Assembly (NCBI RefSeq): GCF_000425545.1
Contig: NZ_AUDQ01000014.1
Span: forward strand, 25,591-89,590
Origin: Sporosarcina ureae DSM 2281
GTDB taxonomy: Bacteria > Bacillota > Bacilli > Bacillales_A > Planococcaceae
DNA length: 64,000 nucleotides
Direction: 5' to 3'
Part shown: positions 26,066-37,725 of the stretch, in pieces
Position numbering within the stretch: the first letter of the stretch is position 1
Layout: the number at the start of each line of letters is the position of its first letter
The notes under the pieces: model-generated
Seen by the model: only the letters and a program-made list of their open reading frames with translations
Told to the model about the DNA's origin: nothing
The model's database searches: none
Position numbers and translations under genes: made by a program

Positions 26066-27121
26066 ATGTTGACAAACAGACAATTGCTCATACTACAATT
26101 GACAGTGAAAGATTTCATCGAGTCTGCTCAACCGGTTGGTTCCAGACAACTGTCGAAAAAACCGGAAGCGCCATTTAGTTCGGCAACCATTCGGAATGAC
26201 ATGGCAGATCTGGAGGATATGGGTTATTTAGAAAAGACTCACACATCATCTGGAAGAGTGCCTTCCGAAAAAGGCTATCGGTTCTTTGTGGATCATTTAT
26301 TGCAGCCACAAGCTCTAGGCCTGGAAGACAGCTTGCAGTTGCGTACGATGTTTCAGGAAAGAGTAGGAGAGTCTGAAGAATTAATTCGGAAATCCGCAAC
26401 CATTCTTTCCGACTTGACGAATTACACGTCGATTCTTCTCGGACCTGACACATCTACGCATGCCGTCAAGAAATTCTCTATTGTTCCTTTGGATCAACAA
26501 CGGGCAGTGGCGATTATCGTAACGGATAACGGACATGTGGAAAACCGAATTTTCGATGTGCCACCTGGACTCACTGCTTCGGAAATTGAGAAGACGGTAA
26601 ATATTTTAAATGAACGCCTAATCGGCACATCGCTTGTGCAGTTGCAGCAAAAATTGCAACTCGAAGCGAAGTATGTATTTGAACAGCATATTCACCAAGC
26701 TGAACAACTATTCAGCTCCTTGCAGCAAGCGATGGCGGTGGAGCCAGAAGAACGGTTATATTTTGGCGGCAAATTGAATATGTGGAAACAACCGGAATTT
26801 CACGACTTCCAGAAGATGCAATCATTTTTTGAACTGATAGAGAAAGGCAATCCTGCCATGGGTCTTTTCAAAAAAAACGAACAAGGGATTCAAGTTCGTA
26901 TCGGCTCTGAAAACAATGTGATTGATATGGAAGACTACAGCGTGATTACTTCCACGTACTCGGCAGGAGAGAATATGGAAGGTTCCATTGCAATTATCGG
27001 TCCGAAGCGGATGGATTACGGAAGAGTCATAACATTGCTGGATATACTAAGCAGTGATTTATCTTCTGCACTTCATCGGTTAACCATCGGAAAAGACGGG
27101 AACGGGAGGCAAGACACGTGA
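26066..27121 (+). CDS. hrcA: heat-inducible transcription repressor HrcA
   Basis: Represses class I heat-shock genes by binding CIRCE. The 351-residue protein starts with LTNRQLLILQ, and a winged-helix DNA-binding domain covers about residues 1-85 with SSATIRNDMADLEDMGYL as recognition region, followed by the dimerisation and GAF-like domains. I chose the ATG at 26066, eight bases after AGGAG; an upstream GTG in frame lies inside the CIRCE right arm. It overlaps grpE by four bases (GTGA). It autoregulates through the site just upstream. Confidence 0.96.
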   Translation: MLTNRQLLILQLTVKDFIESAQPVGSRQLSKKPEAPFSSATIRNDMADLEDMGYLEKTHTSSGRVPSEKGYRFFVDHLLQPQALGLEDSLQLRTMFQERVGESEELIRKSATILSDLTNYTSILLGPDTSTHAVKKFSIVPLDQQRAVAIIVTDNGHVENRIFDVPPGLTASEIEKTVNILNERLIGTSLVQLQQKLQLEAKYVFEQHIHQAEQLFSSLQQAMAVEPEERLYFGGKLNMWKQPEFHDFQKMQSFFELIEKGNPAMGLFKKNEQGIQVRIGSENNVIDMEDYSVITSTYSAGENMEGSIAIIGPKRMDYGRVITLLDILSSDLSSALHRLTIGKDGNGRQDT

Positions 27122-27696
27122 AAGAAAACCAAGAGTTCGAAGAGCAACTAGATGAAAATCTTTCCGAAAACGAGCAAGAGCCAATAGAAGCGACAGATCA
27201 GCTAGATGTTGAAGTCGTCGAAGAGCTCACTACAGAACAAGAACTCGAGAAAAAAATAGATGAATTAACGAAAGCTCTTGAAGAAGAAGAGGGCAAGAAA
27301 TTACGCGTAATGGCAGATATGGAAAACGTCAAGAGACGAGCATCACTCGACTATCAAACGTTGCAAACATATCGCGCACAAAACGTGATGGTGAATATTT
27401 TACCTGTACTTGATAACTTCGAACGTGCACTTGCTGTCGAAGCGAAAGAGGAAGAGACAAAGGCCCTCTTAACAGGAATGGACATGGTTTACCGTTCATT
27501 AGTAGAAGCTTTAAAATCTGACGGACTGGAAGAAATCGAAGCACTTGATCAAGAATTTGATCCGAACTTCCACCAGGCAGTAATGACAGGCAATGAAGAA
27601 GATAAAGATTCTGGAATTGTTTTGGAAGAACTGCAAAAAGGATATAAACTAAAAGAACGTGTACTACGACCATCTATGGTAAAAGTAAACGAATAA
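27118..27696 (+). CDS. grpE: nucleotide exchange factor GrpE
   Basis: Releases ADP from DnaK. The 192-residue protein has an acidic, disordered N-terminus (about residues 1-45), a long coiled coil (about 45-105) that dimerises and may sense temperature, and the C-terminal beta domain. The signature MADMENVKRRA near residue 64 and VLDNFERAL near residue 98 are present. The GTG start overlaps the hrcA stop, and dnaK follows after 38 bp. Confidence 0.97.
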   Translation: MKENQEFEEQLDENLSENEQEPIEATDQLDVEVVEELTTEQELEKKIDELTKALEEEEGKKLRVMADMENVKRRASLDYQTLQTYRAQNVMVNILPVLDNFERALAVEAKEEETKALLTGMDMVYRSLVEALKSDGLEEIEALDQEFDPNFHQAVMTGNEEDKDSGIVLEELQKGYKLKERVLRPSMVKVNE

Positions 27697-27704
27697 AAAA
27701 TTAA

Positions 27705-29570
<1,866 letters not shown>

Positions 29571-29593
29571 GTAAATCGAAATAGCTATTGACG

Positions 29594-29631
29594 GAAAAGT
29601 CAAAGTCCGAAATTCCGGCTTTGACTTTTTC
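29594..29631 (+). terminator. intra-operon terminator between dnaK and dnaJ
   Basis: AAAAGTCAAAG pairs with CTTTGACTTTTT, with CCG/CGG pairs inside, followed by Ts. It should let only part of the transcripts continue into dnaJ, so DnaK is made in excess. It could instead be a processing site. Confidence 0.82.
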
Positions 29632-29706
29632 GTTTGTTAACTCAACAAAATTTGATATCAACGTGTTACAATGGACAACAGGTAAAATGCGATGAGGGGT
29701 GCAATG

Positions 29707-30828
29707 ATGAGTAAACGAGATTACTATGAGGTGCTAGGCGTATCTAAATCTGCTACAAAGGAAGAGATCCGCAAAGCATACCGTACACTTTCTAAAAAGT
29801 ACCATCCGGACTTAAACAAAGAAGCGGATGCAGAAGTGAAATTTAAAGAAGTAACAGAAGCATTTGAAGTGCTAAGCGATGAGAATAAGAGAGCAGAATA
29901 TGACCAATATGGTCACAACGGTCCGGGCGCAGGCTTTGGTGGATTTGGAGGCGGCGGTGCAGATGGCTTCGGTTTCGAAGATATCTTCAGCACGTTCTTC
30001 GGTGGTAGCGCAAGAAGAAGAGATCCCAATGCTCCGCAAAAAGGTAACGACTTGCAATACACGATGACAGTCGACTTCATGGATGCTATTTTCGGTAAAG
30101 AAACTGAAATTGATATCCCTCGTGAGGAAGAATGTGATACATGTGACGGTACAGGTGCCAAAAAGGGTACAAGCGTCAAAACATGTACGGAATGTAATGG
30201 TTCGGGTGAGATTTCTTTCGCTCAAAACACACCATTCGGTCAAGTTGTGAATCGCAGAACATGTCCTACATGTCAGGGTACAGGTAAAATTATTCCTGAA
30301 AAATGTGAAACATGTCGAGGCAAAGGTCGCGTAACTAAAAACAAAGTTATCAAAATAACAATTCCTGCTGGAGTAGACCAAGGACAACGTCTACGTGTAG
30401 GCGGTCAAGGCGAAGCAGGAATTAATGGAGGACCTCCTGGAGACTTGTACATCGTCTTTAATGTGCGTCCACATAAACGTTTCATTCGTGAAGAAGACGA
30501 TATTATATTGGAATTAAACTTGACGTTCCCACAAGCATCACTTGGAGACGAACTCGAAGTCCAAACAGTGCATGGAAAAGTGAAGTTGAAGATTCCGGCT
30601 GGTACACAAAATGGCACAACATTCCGCCTTCGTGGCAAAGGGGTTCCAAACGTACACGGTCACGGAACAGGTGATCAACATGTCATCGTCAAAGTGCTTA
30701 CACCGAAAAAGATGACCGAGCGACAAAAGGAATTACTGCGTGAGTTTGCATCAATAGAAGGAGAATCACCTGATGAGTATTCGAGCTCATTCTTTGATAA
30801 AATCAAACGCACTTTTAAAGGTGAATGA
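29707..30828 (+). CDS. dnaJ: co-chaperone DnaJ (Hsp40)
   Basis: Delivers substrates to DnaK and stimulates its ATPase. The 373-residue protein has the J domain with HPD near residue 33, a Gly/Phe-rich linker (GFGGFGGGG), and four CxxCxGxG zinc repeats ([32 protein letters not shown]) around residues 140-200. The C-terminal substrate-binding domains follow. I chose the ATG at 29707, seven bases after GAGGGG, giving the usual start [10 protein letters not shown]. prmA follows 15 bp later. Confidence 0.97.
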   Translation: MSKRDYYEVLGVSKSATKEEIRKAYRTLSKKYHPDLNKEADAEVKFKEVTEAFEVLSDENKRAEYDQYGHNGPGAGFGGFGGGGADGFGFEDIFSTFFGGSARRRDPNAPQKGNDLQYTMTVDFMDAIFGKETEIDIPREEECDTCDGTGAKKGTSVKTCTECNGSGEISFAQNTPFGQVVNRRTCPTCQGTGKIIPEKCETCRGKGRVTKNKVIKITIPAGVDQGQRLRVGGQGEAGINGGPPGDLYIVFNVRPHKRFIREEDDIILELNLTFPQASLGDELEVQTVHGKVKLKIPAGTQNGTTFRLRGKGVPNVHGHGTGDQHVIVKVLTPKKMTERQKELLREFASIEGESPDEYSSSFFDKIKRTFKGE

Positions 30829-30843
30829 AAGGATTGACTAACT

Positions 30844-31788
30844 GTGAAATGGTCTGAAGTTTCCGTGCACACGACACATGAAGCAACTGAGGCAGTAGCG
30901 AACATCTTGCATGAAGCAGGCGCGAGCGGAGTCGTTATTGAAGACTCAGAAGAACCTGGTAAAGAACGAGTGGACCAGTATGGCGAAATATATGCACTAG
31001 ATAAAGAAGACTTCCCGAGTGATGGAGTCATTATCAAAGCGTATTTGCCTGTCACTAGTTTTATCAACGAAACAGTTGAAAATCTTGAATTGGCAATCGA
31101 AGGCCTTCGTCAGTTTTCATTAAATCCTGGACGCTTTACGATAGGCATCACAGAAGTGGATGAAGAAGACTGGGCTAACTCATGGAAACAATACTTCCAT
31201 CCGGTGAAAATATCGAAGCGTTTTACGATTGTTCCTACATGGGAAGAGTATACGCCAGTGGAATCTGATGAATTGATCATCGAACTAGATCCGGGAATGG
31301 CCTTCGGTACGGGTACACACCCTACGACAGTCCTCTGTTTACAAGCACTGGAGAAGTACCTCGAACCTGGTCAGACGATTGTCGATGTTGGAACAGGTTC
31401 AGGCGTACTAGCAATAGGAGCAGCCTTACTTGGTGCCAAACACATTACCGCACTTGACCTGGATGAAGTAGCTGTACGCGCTGCACAGGAAAATGTGACG
31501 TATAACCATGCAGATGATCGCATTACTGTTTTGAAAGGTAATCTTCTTGATTCAATTGAAGAACCACCTGATATGATCATTGCGAATATATTGGCCGAAG
31601 TCATTATGTCGTTTTCCCAAGATGCTTACCAACTCGTTAAACCAGGCGGACTATTCATTACATCAGGTATCATCGGGGCGAAACGGGACGAAGTGCGTAA
31701 CGACCTGATGGCACAAGGTTTTGATATTGTGGAAACGGTTCTTATGGAAGATTGGGTAGCGATCATTGCGCGTAAGGGTAGTGAATAA
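30844..31788 (+). CDS. prmA: ribosomal protein L11 methyltransferase
   Basis: Methylates ribosomal protein L11. The 314-residue protein has an N-terminal substrate-recognition domain and a SAM-binding domain with VDVGTGSGVLAIGA near residue 180 and MIIANILAEVI near residue 240. PGMAFGTGTHPTT near residue 150 is the family signature. The start is a GTG. It sits between dnaJ and rsmE, as in B. subtilis. Confidence 0.95.
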   Translation: MKWSEVSVHTTHEATEAVANILHEAGASGVVIEDSEEPGKERVDQYGEIYALDKEDFPSDGVIIKAYLPVTSFINETVENLELAIEGLRQFSLNPGRFTIGITEVDEEDWANSWKQYFHPVKISKRFTIVPTWEEYTPVESDELIIELDPGMAFGTGTHPTTVLCLQALEKYLEPGQTIVDVGTGSGVLAIGAALLGAKHITALDLDEVAVRAAQENVTYNHADDRITVLKGNLLDSIEEPPDMIIANILAEVIMSFSQDAYQLVKPGGLFITSGIIGAKRDEVRNDLMAQGFDIVETVLMEDWVAIIARKGSE

Positions 31789-31790
31789 TC

Positions 31791-32531
31791 ATGCAACGTT
31801 ATTTCCTGAATCAACCATTTAATGAACAGCGTCAAGTAGCAATCAGTGGAGATGATTATAAACATATTGTCAAAGTGATGCGTATGACACCGGGTCAGGA
31901 AATACTGACAGTTTATGATGGCGTTGCATCGGTAGCGGTGATTGACAGTATTTCTGAAGACTTTGTTATCGTTTCAGAGCAGAAACAACTGGACAAAGAT
32001 CATGAGTTGCCCATTTCCGTCACGATTGCCTGCGGATTACCTAAAGGCGACAAACTCGATTTGATTACACAAAAAAGTACCGAACTCGGTATGAGTCGAT
32101 TAATTCCTTTTGCTGCGAGTCGGTCGATCGTCAAATGGGATGCTAAAAAAGGCGATAAACGTATAGAACGTTTGCAGAAAATTGCCAAGGAAGCTGCGGA
32201 ACAATGTCATCGTAACCAAGTGCCTGAGATTTTATCCGTCCAAAGCGTCAAGCAACTGATCATGTATACAGATTCCTTTGATATCAAATTATTTGCGGAT
32301 GAAGAAGATGCGAAAAGCGAAGTTCCGCATAAGATTGCGGACCGTCTGAAAAACGTGTATCATGGACAATCGATAGTAGTTGTTTTTGGACCGGAAGGCG
32401 GATTAGCACGGGAAGAAGCTGCTCTACTTCAAGATGCGGGTTTCCTTCCAGTGTCGTTAGGGCCTAGAATCTTGCGCACGGAAACAGCTCCTTTATATGT
32501 ATTGTCCGCTATGTCTTATGAATTTGAATGA
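31791..32531 (+). CDS. rsmE: 16S rRNA m3U1498 methyltransferase RsmE
   Basis: Methylates N3 of U1498 in 16S rRNA. This 246-residue SPOUT-class enzyme has an N-terminal PUA-like domain and a C-terminal knotted SAM site with FGPEGGLAREE near residue 200 and LGPRILRTETA near residue 223. It follows prmA after two bases. mtaB begins 16 bp after its stop. Confidence 0.96.
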   Translation: MQRYFLNQPFNEQRQVAISGDDYKHIVKVMRMTPGQEILTVYDGVASVAVIDSISEDFVIVSEQKQLDKDHELPISVTIACGLPKGDKLDLITQKSTELGMSRLIPFAASRSIVKWDAKKGDKRIERLQKIAKEAAEQCHRNQVPEILSVQSVKQLIMYTDSFDIKLFADEEDAKSEVPHKIADRLKNVYHGQSIVVVFGPEGGLAREEAALLQDAGFLPVSLGPRILRTETAPLYVLSAMSYEFE

Positions 32532-32547
32532 AAGAAGTGAACAACTT

Positions 32548-33888
32548 ATGTCTTCAGTTGCTTTTCATACACTGGGCTGCAAAGTGAATCATTATGAAAC
32601 AGAAGCTATTTGGCAATTGTTTCAAGAAGCAGACTATGAAAGAGTAGAGTTTGATCAGAATTCTGATGTCTATGTTATTAATACATGTACCGTAACGAAT
32701 ACTGGTGATAAAAAGAGTCGACAAGTAATCCGCCGCGCGATTCGTAAAAATCCAGATGCAGTAATTTGTGTGACGGGTTGTTATGCACAAACATCACCGG
32801 CAGAAATTATGGCAATTCCCGGTGTGGATATTGTTGTCGGAACACAAGATCGTTCAAAACTACTTGGGCTGATCGAGCAATTCCGTGAAGAGCGCCAGCC
32901 GATTAATGCGGTGCGTAACATTATGAAAAATCGTGTCTATGAAGAACTTGACGTACCGTCATTTACAGACCGTACGCGTGCTTCGTTAAAAATACAAGAA
33001 GGTTGTAATAACTTCTGTACGTTTTGTATCATTCCATGGGCTAGAGGATTAATGCGCTCACGTGATCCTGAAGAAGTTATTCATCAGGCACAGCAACTTG
33101 TGGACGCGGGTTATCTTGAAATCGTCTTAACAGGTATTCATACAGGTGGTTACGGTGAAGACCTAAAAGGTTATAACCTAGCTCGTCTATTACGTGACCT
33201 GGAACAGCGGGTAAAAGGGTTAAAACGACTTCGTATTAGTTCAATCGAAGCGAGCCAATTAACAGATGAAGTGATCGATGTATTGCGCGAATCTAATATA
33301 GTCGTACGCCATTTGCATATTCCGATTCAATCGGGTTCAGATACCGTACTAAAACGGATGCGCCGTAAATACACAATGGAATTCTTCTCAGATCGTTTAA
33401 CGCGTCTGAATGAAGCGTTACCGGATCTTGCCATTACATCCGATGTCATTGTAGGTTTCCCGGGTGAAACGGAAGAAGAATTCATGGAAACGTATAACTT
33501 TATTCGTGACCACAAATTTTCTGAGCTTCATGTGTTCCCTTATTCGAAGAGAACGGGCACACCTGCCGCTCGCATGGAAGATCAAGTTGATGAAAATGTA
33601 AAAAACGAACGCGTGCACCGTTTATTAACGTTGAACGATCAATTAGCAAAAAATTATGCTGCTCGTTTTGAAGGGGAAGTCCTCGAAGTTATTCCAGAAG
33701 AAAGCTTTAAGCATGATGCTGAGCAAAATCTCTATGTAGGCTATACAGATAACTATTTGAAAGTAGTCTTACCTGCAGATGAAACGATGATCGGACAAAT
33801 TGTAAAAGTAAAAATCACAAAAGCGGGCTATCCTCACAATGAAGGCCAACCTGTTCGTGTACTTACAGAAGAAAAAATAACGATTTAA
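32548..33888 (+). CDS. mtaB: tRNA t6A37 methylthiotransferase MtaB
   Basis: Adds a methylthio group to t6A37, giving ms2t6A in tRNAs reading ANN codons. The 446-residue protein has the N-terminal methylthiotransferase cluster domain (starts VAFHTLGCKVN, with further Cys in INTCTVT and VTGCYAQ), the radical SAM motif CNNFCTFC near residue 150, and a C-terminal TRAM domain. I chose the ATG at 32548, which matches the family start. Its ribosome-binding site (AAAGAAGTG) is weak. It is the last gene of the hrcA operon; a terminator follows. Confidence 0.95.
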   Translation: MSSVAFHTLGCKVNHYETEAIWQLFQEADYERVEFDQNSDVYVINTCTVTNTGDKKSRQVIRRAIRKNPDAVICVTGCYAQTSPAEIMAIPGVDIVVGTQDRSKLLGLIEQFREERQPINAVRNIMKNRVYEELDVPSFTDRTRASLKIQEGCNNFCTFCIIPWARGLMRSRDPEEVIHQAQQLVDAGYLEIVLTGIHTGGYGEDLKGYNLARLLRDLEQRVKGLKRLRISSIEASQLTDEVIDVLRESNIVVRHLHIPIQSGSDTVLKRMRRKYTMEFFSDRLTRLNEALPDLAITSDVIVGFPGETEEEFMETYNFIRDHKFSELHVFPYSKRTGTPAARMEDQVDENVKNERVHRLLTLNDQLAKNYAARFEGEVLEVIPEESFKHDAEQNLYVGYTDNYLKVVLPADETMIGQIVKVKITKAGYPHNEGQPVRVLTEEKITI

Positions 33889-33892
33889 TATG

Positions 33893-33919
33893 GGCCACCT
33901 GTAATAGGTGGTCTTTTTC
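33893..33919 (+). terminator. terminator of the hrcA operon
   Basis: GGCCACCT (33893-33900) pairs with AGGTGGTC (33906-33913), loop of five, followed by five Ts. Confidence 0.88.
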
Positions 33920-33981
33920 GTGCAACAAAATGTAAGCTTTGTTATACTGGAAAAAATGGTGTGTAAAAAGGAGCGCTTTCA

Positions 33982-34653
33982 TTGACTACAAATTATGCCG
34001 CTTATATCGATCATACGCTGTTAAAGGCAGAAGCCACAAAACAGCAAGTGCTGGAATTATGTGAAGAAGCCAAAAAGTATTCTTTCGCTTCAGTCTGTAT
34101 TAATCCAACTTGGGTGAAAACAGCTGCAGAAGCTTTACAAGGTACGGAAGTAAAAGTATGCACTGTGATCGGCTTCCCTCTAGGCGCAAGCACATCCGAA
34201 GTTAAAGCTTTTGAGACTAAAGATGCGATTGCTAACGGTGCGACAGAAGTAGATATGGTTATCAATATAGGTGCATTACAAAATGGACTGCTTGAACAGG
34301 TGCAAAATGACATCGTAGCCGTCGTGCAAGCAGCAAAAGATCAGGCTTTAGTAAAAGTGATAATCGAGACTTCCTTGCTAGATGATGTCCAAAAACGTAC
34401 AGCATGTGAACTGGCGGTACTCGCGGGAGCGGATTTCGTCAAAACATCGACTGGCTTCTCTACTGGCGGTGCGACTCCAGAAGATGTGAAGCTGATGCGT
34501 GCTGTTGTAGGGCCGACAATTGGAGTCAAGGCAAGTGGCGGTGTTCGAAGTGCGGAAGACGTAGATCGCATGATCGAGTCGGGTGCAACGCGCATCGGTG
34601 CGAGTTCAGGTGTTGCTATCATGCAAGGACTCTCGTCGTCAGCGGATTATTGA
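33982..34653 (+). CDS. deoC: deoxyribose-phosphate aldolase
   Basis: Splits 2-deoxyribose-5-phosphate into glyceraldehyde-3-phosphate and acetaldehyde in deoxynucleoside catabolism. The 223-residue protein shows [12 protein letters not shown] at the N-terminus, the Schiff-base Lys in [15 protein letters not shown] near residue 155, and KASGGVRS near residue 180. The start is a TTG eight bases after GGAG. In B. subtilis deoC is with nupC and pdp; here it stands alone between mtaB and rpsU. Confidence 0.95.
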   Translation: MTTNYAAYIDHTLLKAEATKQQVLELCEEAKKYSFASVCINPTWVKTAAEALQGTEVKVCTVIGFPLGASTSEVKAFETKDAIANGATEVDMVINIGALQNGLLEQVQNDIVAVVQAAKDQALVKVIIETSLLDDVQKRTACELAVLAGADFVKTSTGFSTGGATPEDVKLMRAVVGPTIGVKASGGVRSAEDVDRMIESGATRIGASSGVAIMQGLSSSADY

Positions 34654-34706
34654 TCAATTCAAAAGAGTAATTCGTAAAATTTATCGTGATATTCTAATAG
34701 TTTTTA

Positions 34707-34735
34707 TTGACCAAACAAAAAATATACGTTATAAT
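34707..34735 (+). promoter_or_regulatory. sigma-A promoter of rpsU
   Basis: TTGACC (34707-34712) and a perfect TATAAT (34730-34735) are 17 bp apart. Transcription should begin near 34742, two bases before a hairpin. Confidence 0.85.
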
Positions 34736-34743
34736 TTTAGAGT

Positions 34744-34762
34744 ACATAGCAAAGTGCTATGT
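34744..34762 (+). promoter_or_regulatory. 5'-terminal hairpin of the rpsU mRNA
   Basis: ACATAGCA (34744-34751) and TGCTATGT (34755-34762) form a perfect 8-bp stem with a 3-nt loop. It sits at about +2 of the predicted transcript and 35 bp before the start codon, where such stems protect mRNA from 5'-end decay. Confidence 0.55.
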
Positions 34763-34797
34763 TTCGAAGTGTGTGTTTGGAGGGAGGGACAAGAGAT

Positions 34798-34971
34798 ATG
34801 ACTAAGACAGTCGTTCGCAAAAATGAATCACTTGAAGACGCTCTTCGCCGCTTCAAACGTACTGTATCCAAGAGTGGTACAATACAAGAGAGTAGAAAGC
34901 GTGAATTCTATGATAAGCCAAGCGTAAAACGTAAAAAGAAATCAGAAGCTGCACGTAAGCGCAAGTTCTAA
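34798..34971 (+). CDS. rpsU: 30S ribosomal protein S21
   Basis: A 57-residue very basic protein of the small subunit platform, involved in start of translation. [20 protein letters not shown] at the N-terminus and the Lys/Arg-rich C-terminus are typical. The ATG follows the very strong GGAGGGAGGG. It has its own promoter and a strong terminator. In B. subtilis yqeY follows in the same transcript; that gene is absent here. Confidence 0.97.
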   Translation: MTKTVVRKNESLEDALRRFKRTVSKSGTIQESRKREFYDKPSVKRKKKSEAARKRKF

Positions 34972-35020
34972 TTTCTGCCTACATTGAATTTTGACATTAC
35001 CTACTAATGTAATTTCTTAT

Positions 35021-35058
35021 AAACCGAAAATCCTTCACTGGATTTTCGGTTTATTTTA
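35021..35058 (+). terminator. terminator of rpsU
   Basis: AAACCGAAAATCC (35021-35033) pairs perfectly with GGATTTTCGGTTT (35040-35052), 13 bp with a 6-nt loop, followed by a T-rich stretch. Confidence 0.92.
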
Positions 35059-35295
35059 TTGTGTGGAATGTAAATTGGAACTGACAAAAGTCTTCCCTAG
35101 CTTCCGGCACAATCCCTTCGTAGATACTGATTTACTCTCCTATGCACCAACCATTTACTCTCGTAACTCAACGCTCACCCCTCTATAAATTCCATTACGA
35201 CTTCGACTATTCAGTTCATTTCTATCCATAAAGAAACCTTATACCATCAAGCTATGACACACGAAAAGAAAAACTTTTATTTAATTGCGATTAAA
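35059..35295. other. non-coding stretch between rpsU terminator and nfeD promoter
   Basis: I see no supported gene, RNA or repeat in these 237 bp. The 34972-35362 gap as a whole holds only the rpsU terminator at its left end and the sigma-W promoter at its right end. A 65-codon frame at 34991 starts within the terminator region and lacks a ribosome-binding site. Confidence 0.6.
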
Positions 35296-35321
35296 TGAAA
35301 CCAAATGCTACTTCAAACGTA
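35296..35321 (+). promoter_or_regulatory. sigma-W-type promoter of nfeD-floA
   Basis: TGAAAC (35296-35301), exactly 16 bp, then CGTA (35318-35321): a perfect match to the B. subtilis sigma-W consensus. B. subtilis yqeZ-floA is a known sigma-W operon, so envelope-stress control appears to be conserved. A TATAAT at 35331 may add a sigma-A start. Confidence 0.85.
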
Positions 35322-35362
35322 AATAATAAGTATAATAGGCAGTAGAGAGAGGTGAGAAAATA

Positions 35363-36700
35363 ATGTCTAAAATGATTAGGTCAGTTTTTCTGCTCATTTT
35401 ATTCATCAGTACAATCGCATTGCCTTTTATACACTCAGACGCAGCTGAAACAAAAGTATATCAAGTACCCCTTCACCAAGAAGTAGAAAAGGGGCTGCAT
35501 GCCTTCCTACAGCGTTCATTCAAAGAAGCCAAAGCTGAAGGCGCAGAGACGATTGTGTTGGATATAGACACTCCTGGAGGCTTTGTAGACGCTGCTGATC
35601 AAATCGCAAAGCTGATGAAAACAACGGATGATGTAAAAATCGTCGCATTCATCAACGATCGTGCACTATCTGCAGGCGCTTTCCTTGCACTTTATGCAGA
35701 TGAAATCTACATGACACCAAACGGTTCGATCGGGGCTGCACAAGTCATCGATGGATCTGGAAATGCAGCAGAAACGAAAGCCAATAGTTATTGGTTGGCG
35801 CAAATGAAAAATGCAGCACTTCACTCAGGTCGTGATCCACAATATGCACTGGCGATGGCAAATCCAGAAATCGATCTGCCGGACTTACGTGCGCAAAAAG
35901 GTGAACTTCTGACTCTCACTGCTGACGAAGCCGAGCAGGTGAAGTACAGTGAAGGAACAGTCGCTTCATTTGATGAGTTACTTAAGAAGCTGGACTTGCA
36001 AGATGCACAAGTCATTTCCACAACGGAAACGTTTACAGAGAAAATGGCGCGATTCATCACCAATCCGGTCGTTGTACCGATTTTACTTTCTGTTGCAAGT
36101 CTCGGACTGATTGTAGAATTATATTCACCAGGCTTTGGTGTGCCGGGAAGCATGGGGCTAACAGCTCTATTCTTATTCTTCTACGGGCATACCGTAGCGG
36201 GTCTCGCAGGTTATGAGACGTTGATCTTGTTCTTGCTCGGCGTCGCACTCATCATTGCCGAATTCTTTGTGGCAGGTGGAATAGCGGGGATCTTCGGGAT
36301 CTTGGCTATCATAGGAAGTATATTACTGACAGGCACAAACTTGGCATTCATGGCAGTTTCGGTGCTAATTGCGATAGCCGTAGCATTGATAGGAGCGGTG
36401 GTTATTATGAAATTCTTCGGTAAAAAACTTCATCTGTTGAATAAAATCATTTTAATGGATACTATGGATACGGAAAGCGGTTACGTCTCCAACAAAAATC
36501 GTAACGAGTTATTACAGAAAGTGGCAACAACTATTACACCACTTTATCCATCCGGTGTCGCTGAGTTAGATGGTGAACGGATTGATGTAGTATCGGAAGG
36601 TCGTTACATCGAAAGTGGTAAAGAAGTAGTGATTGTAGAGGTAGAAGGCTTTAGAATCGTTGTTAGAGAGAAGAAGAAAGAGGAGGAACAAGGCTTATGA
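35363..36700 (+). CDS. NfeD family membrane serine protease (YqeZ)
   Basis: A 445-residue membrane protein of the long NfeD type. A signal peptide or anchor (about residues 1-27, ending SDAAE) precedes a ClpP-class protease domain (about 45-210) with [15 protein letters not shown] and the catalytic Ser in [14 protein letters not shown]. Four or five membrane segments (about 235-355) follow, then a C-terminal OB-fold NfeD domain (about 385-440). It overlaps floA by four bases. NfeD proteins partner with flotillin-type proteins; the pair is preceded by a sigma-W promoter. Confidence 0.93.
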   Translation: MSKMIRSVFLLILFISTIALPFIHSDAAETKVYQVPLHQEVEKGLHAFLQRSFKEAKAEGAETIVLDIDTPGGFVDAADQIAKLMKTTDDVKIVAFINDRALSAGAFLALYADEIYMTPNGSIGAAQVIDGSGNAAETKANSYWLAQMKNAALHSGRDPQYALAMANPEIDLPDLRAQKGELLTLTADEAEQVKYSEGTVASFDELLKKLDLQDAQVISTTETFTEKMARFITNPVVVPILLSVASLGLIVELYSPGFGVPGSMGLTALFLFFYGHTVAGLAGYETLILFLLGVALIIAEFFVAGGIAGIFGILAIIGSILLTGTNLAFMAVSVLIAIAVALIGAVVIMKFFGKKLHLLNKIILMDTMDTESGYVSNKNRNELLQKVATTITPLYPSGVAELDGERIDVVSEGRYIESGKEVVIVEVEGFRIVVREKKKEEEQGL

Positions 36701-37692
36701 TGGGACTAGGAACAATTGGACTGGTAGCAGCAGTCTTTATCATCATCATCGTACTGGCGGTATTCTTTACATTCGTTCCAGTTACGCTGTGGATTTCCGC
36801 AATTGCGGCAGGTGTACGAGTAAGTATCTTCACATTAATCGGTATGCGTTTACGTCGAGTTATTCCGAGTCGAGTCGTTAACCCGTTGATCAAAGCACAT
36901 AAAGCGGGTCTGACAGTATCGATCAACCAATTGGAAAGTCATTACCTTGCAGGTGGTAACGTAGACCGCGTGGTTAACGCGTTAATCGCTGCGCAACGTG
37001 CAAACATTGAATTGACGTTTGAAAGAGCACAAGCGATCGACTTAGCAGGACGTGACGTACTAGAAGCAGTTCAAATGTCTGTTAACCCGAAAGTGATTGA
37101 AACACCATTTATTGCAGGTGTTGCGATGAACGGTATTGAAGTAAAGGCAAAAGCGCGTATAACAGTTCGTGCAAACATTGACCGTCTCGTCGGTGGTGCG
37201 GGTGAAGATACAGTTGTTGCCCGTGTTGGTGAAGGTATCGTATCTACAATCGGTTCTTCTATCAGTCACGCGAAAGTACTAGAAAATCCAGATTTGATTT
37301 CCCAAACGGTATTGAAAAAAGGATTGGACTCAGGTACAGCGTTTGAAATTCTGTCCATTGATATTGCTGACGTGGATATCGGTAAAAACATTGGTGCAGA
37401 ACTTCAGACTGAACAAGCGATGGCAGATAAAAATATTGCCCAAGCAAAAGCAGAAGAACGTCGTGCAATGGCTGTCGCTAATGAACAAGAGATGAAGGCG
37501 AAAACTCAAGAGATGCGCTCTAAAGTTGTGGGTGCAGAAGCCGAAGTACCTTTAGCTATGGCTGAAGCATTGCGTTCAGGCAATATCGGAATCATGGATT
37601 ATATGAATTATAAAAATATCCAAGCAGATACAAGCATGCGGGATTCTATTAGCAAGACAGGGTCGGATCAACAACCAAAGAAAGATCAATAA
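36697..37692 (+). CDS. floA: flotillin-like protein FloA
   Basis: Scaffold of functional membrane microdomains. The 331-residue protein has an N-terminal membrane hairpin (about residues 4-38), a PHB/SPFH-like domain (about 60-220), and a C-terminal coiled-coil with Ala/Glu repeats ([19 protein letters not shown], about 245-300) that oligomerises. It begins in the nfeD stop codon (ATGA), so both are made together, and lies behind the sigma-W promoter. Confidence 0.96.
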   Translation: MMGLGTIGLVAAVFIIIIVLAVFFTFVPVTLWISAIAAGVRVSIFTLIGMRLRRVIPSRVVNPLIKAHKAGLTVSINQLESHYLAGGNVDRVVNALIAAQRANIELTFERAQAIDLAGRDVLEAVQMSVNPKVIETPFIAGVAMNGIEVKAKARITVRANIDRLVGGAGEDTVVARVGEGIVSTIGSSISHAKVLENPDLISQTVLKKGLDSGTAFEILSIDIADVDIGKNIGAELQTEQAMADKNIAQAKAEERRAMAVANEQEMKAKTQEMRSKVVGAEAEVPLAMAEALRSGNIGIMDYMNYKNIQADTSMRDSISKTGSDQQPKKDQ

Positions 37693-37725
37693 TAACAAGA
37701 TGAATTCCCGGGAAGGGGATGCATA

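Noticed and set aside
29776..30300. Internal repeats in dnaJ as a CRISPR-like or tandem DNA array
   Set aside because: They are the four CxxCxGxG zinc-finger repeats of DnaJ, a protein-level repeat.
29872..30387. 171-codon minus-strand frame over dnaJ
   Set aside because: Its Cys/Thr-rich sequence is the reverse of the DnaJ zinc-finger repeats, not a protein.
34991..35188. 65-codon frame after rpsU
   Set aside because: It runs through the rpsU terminator, lacks a ribosome-binding site and shows no coding bias.
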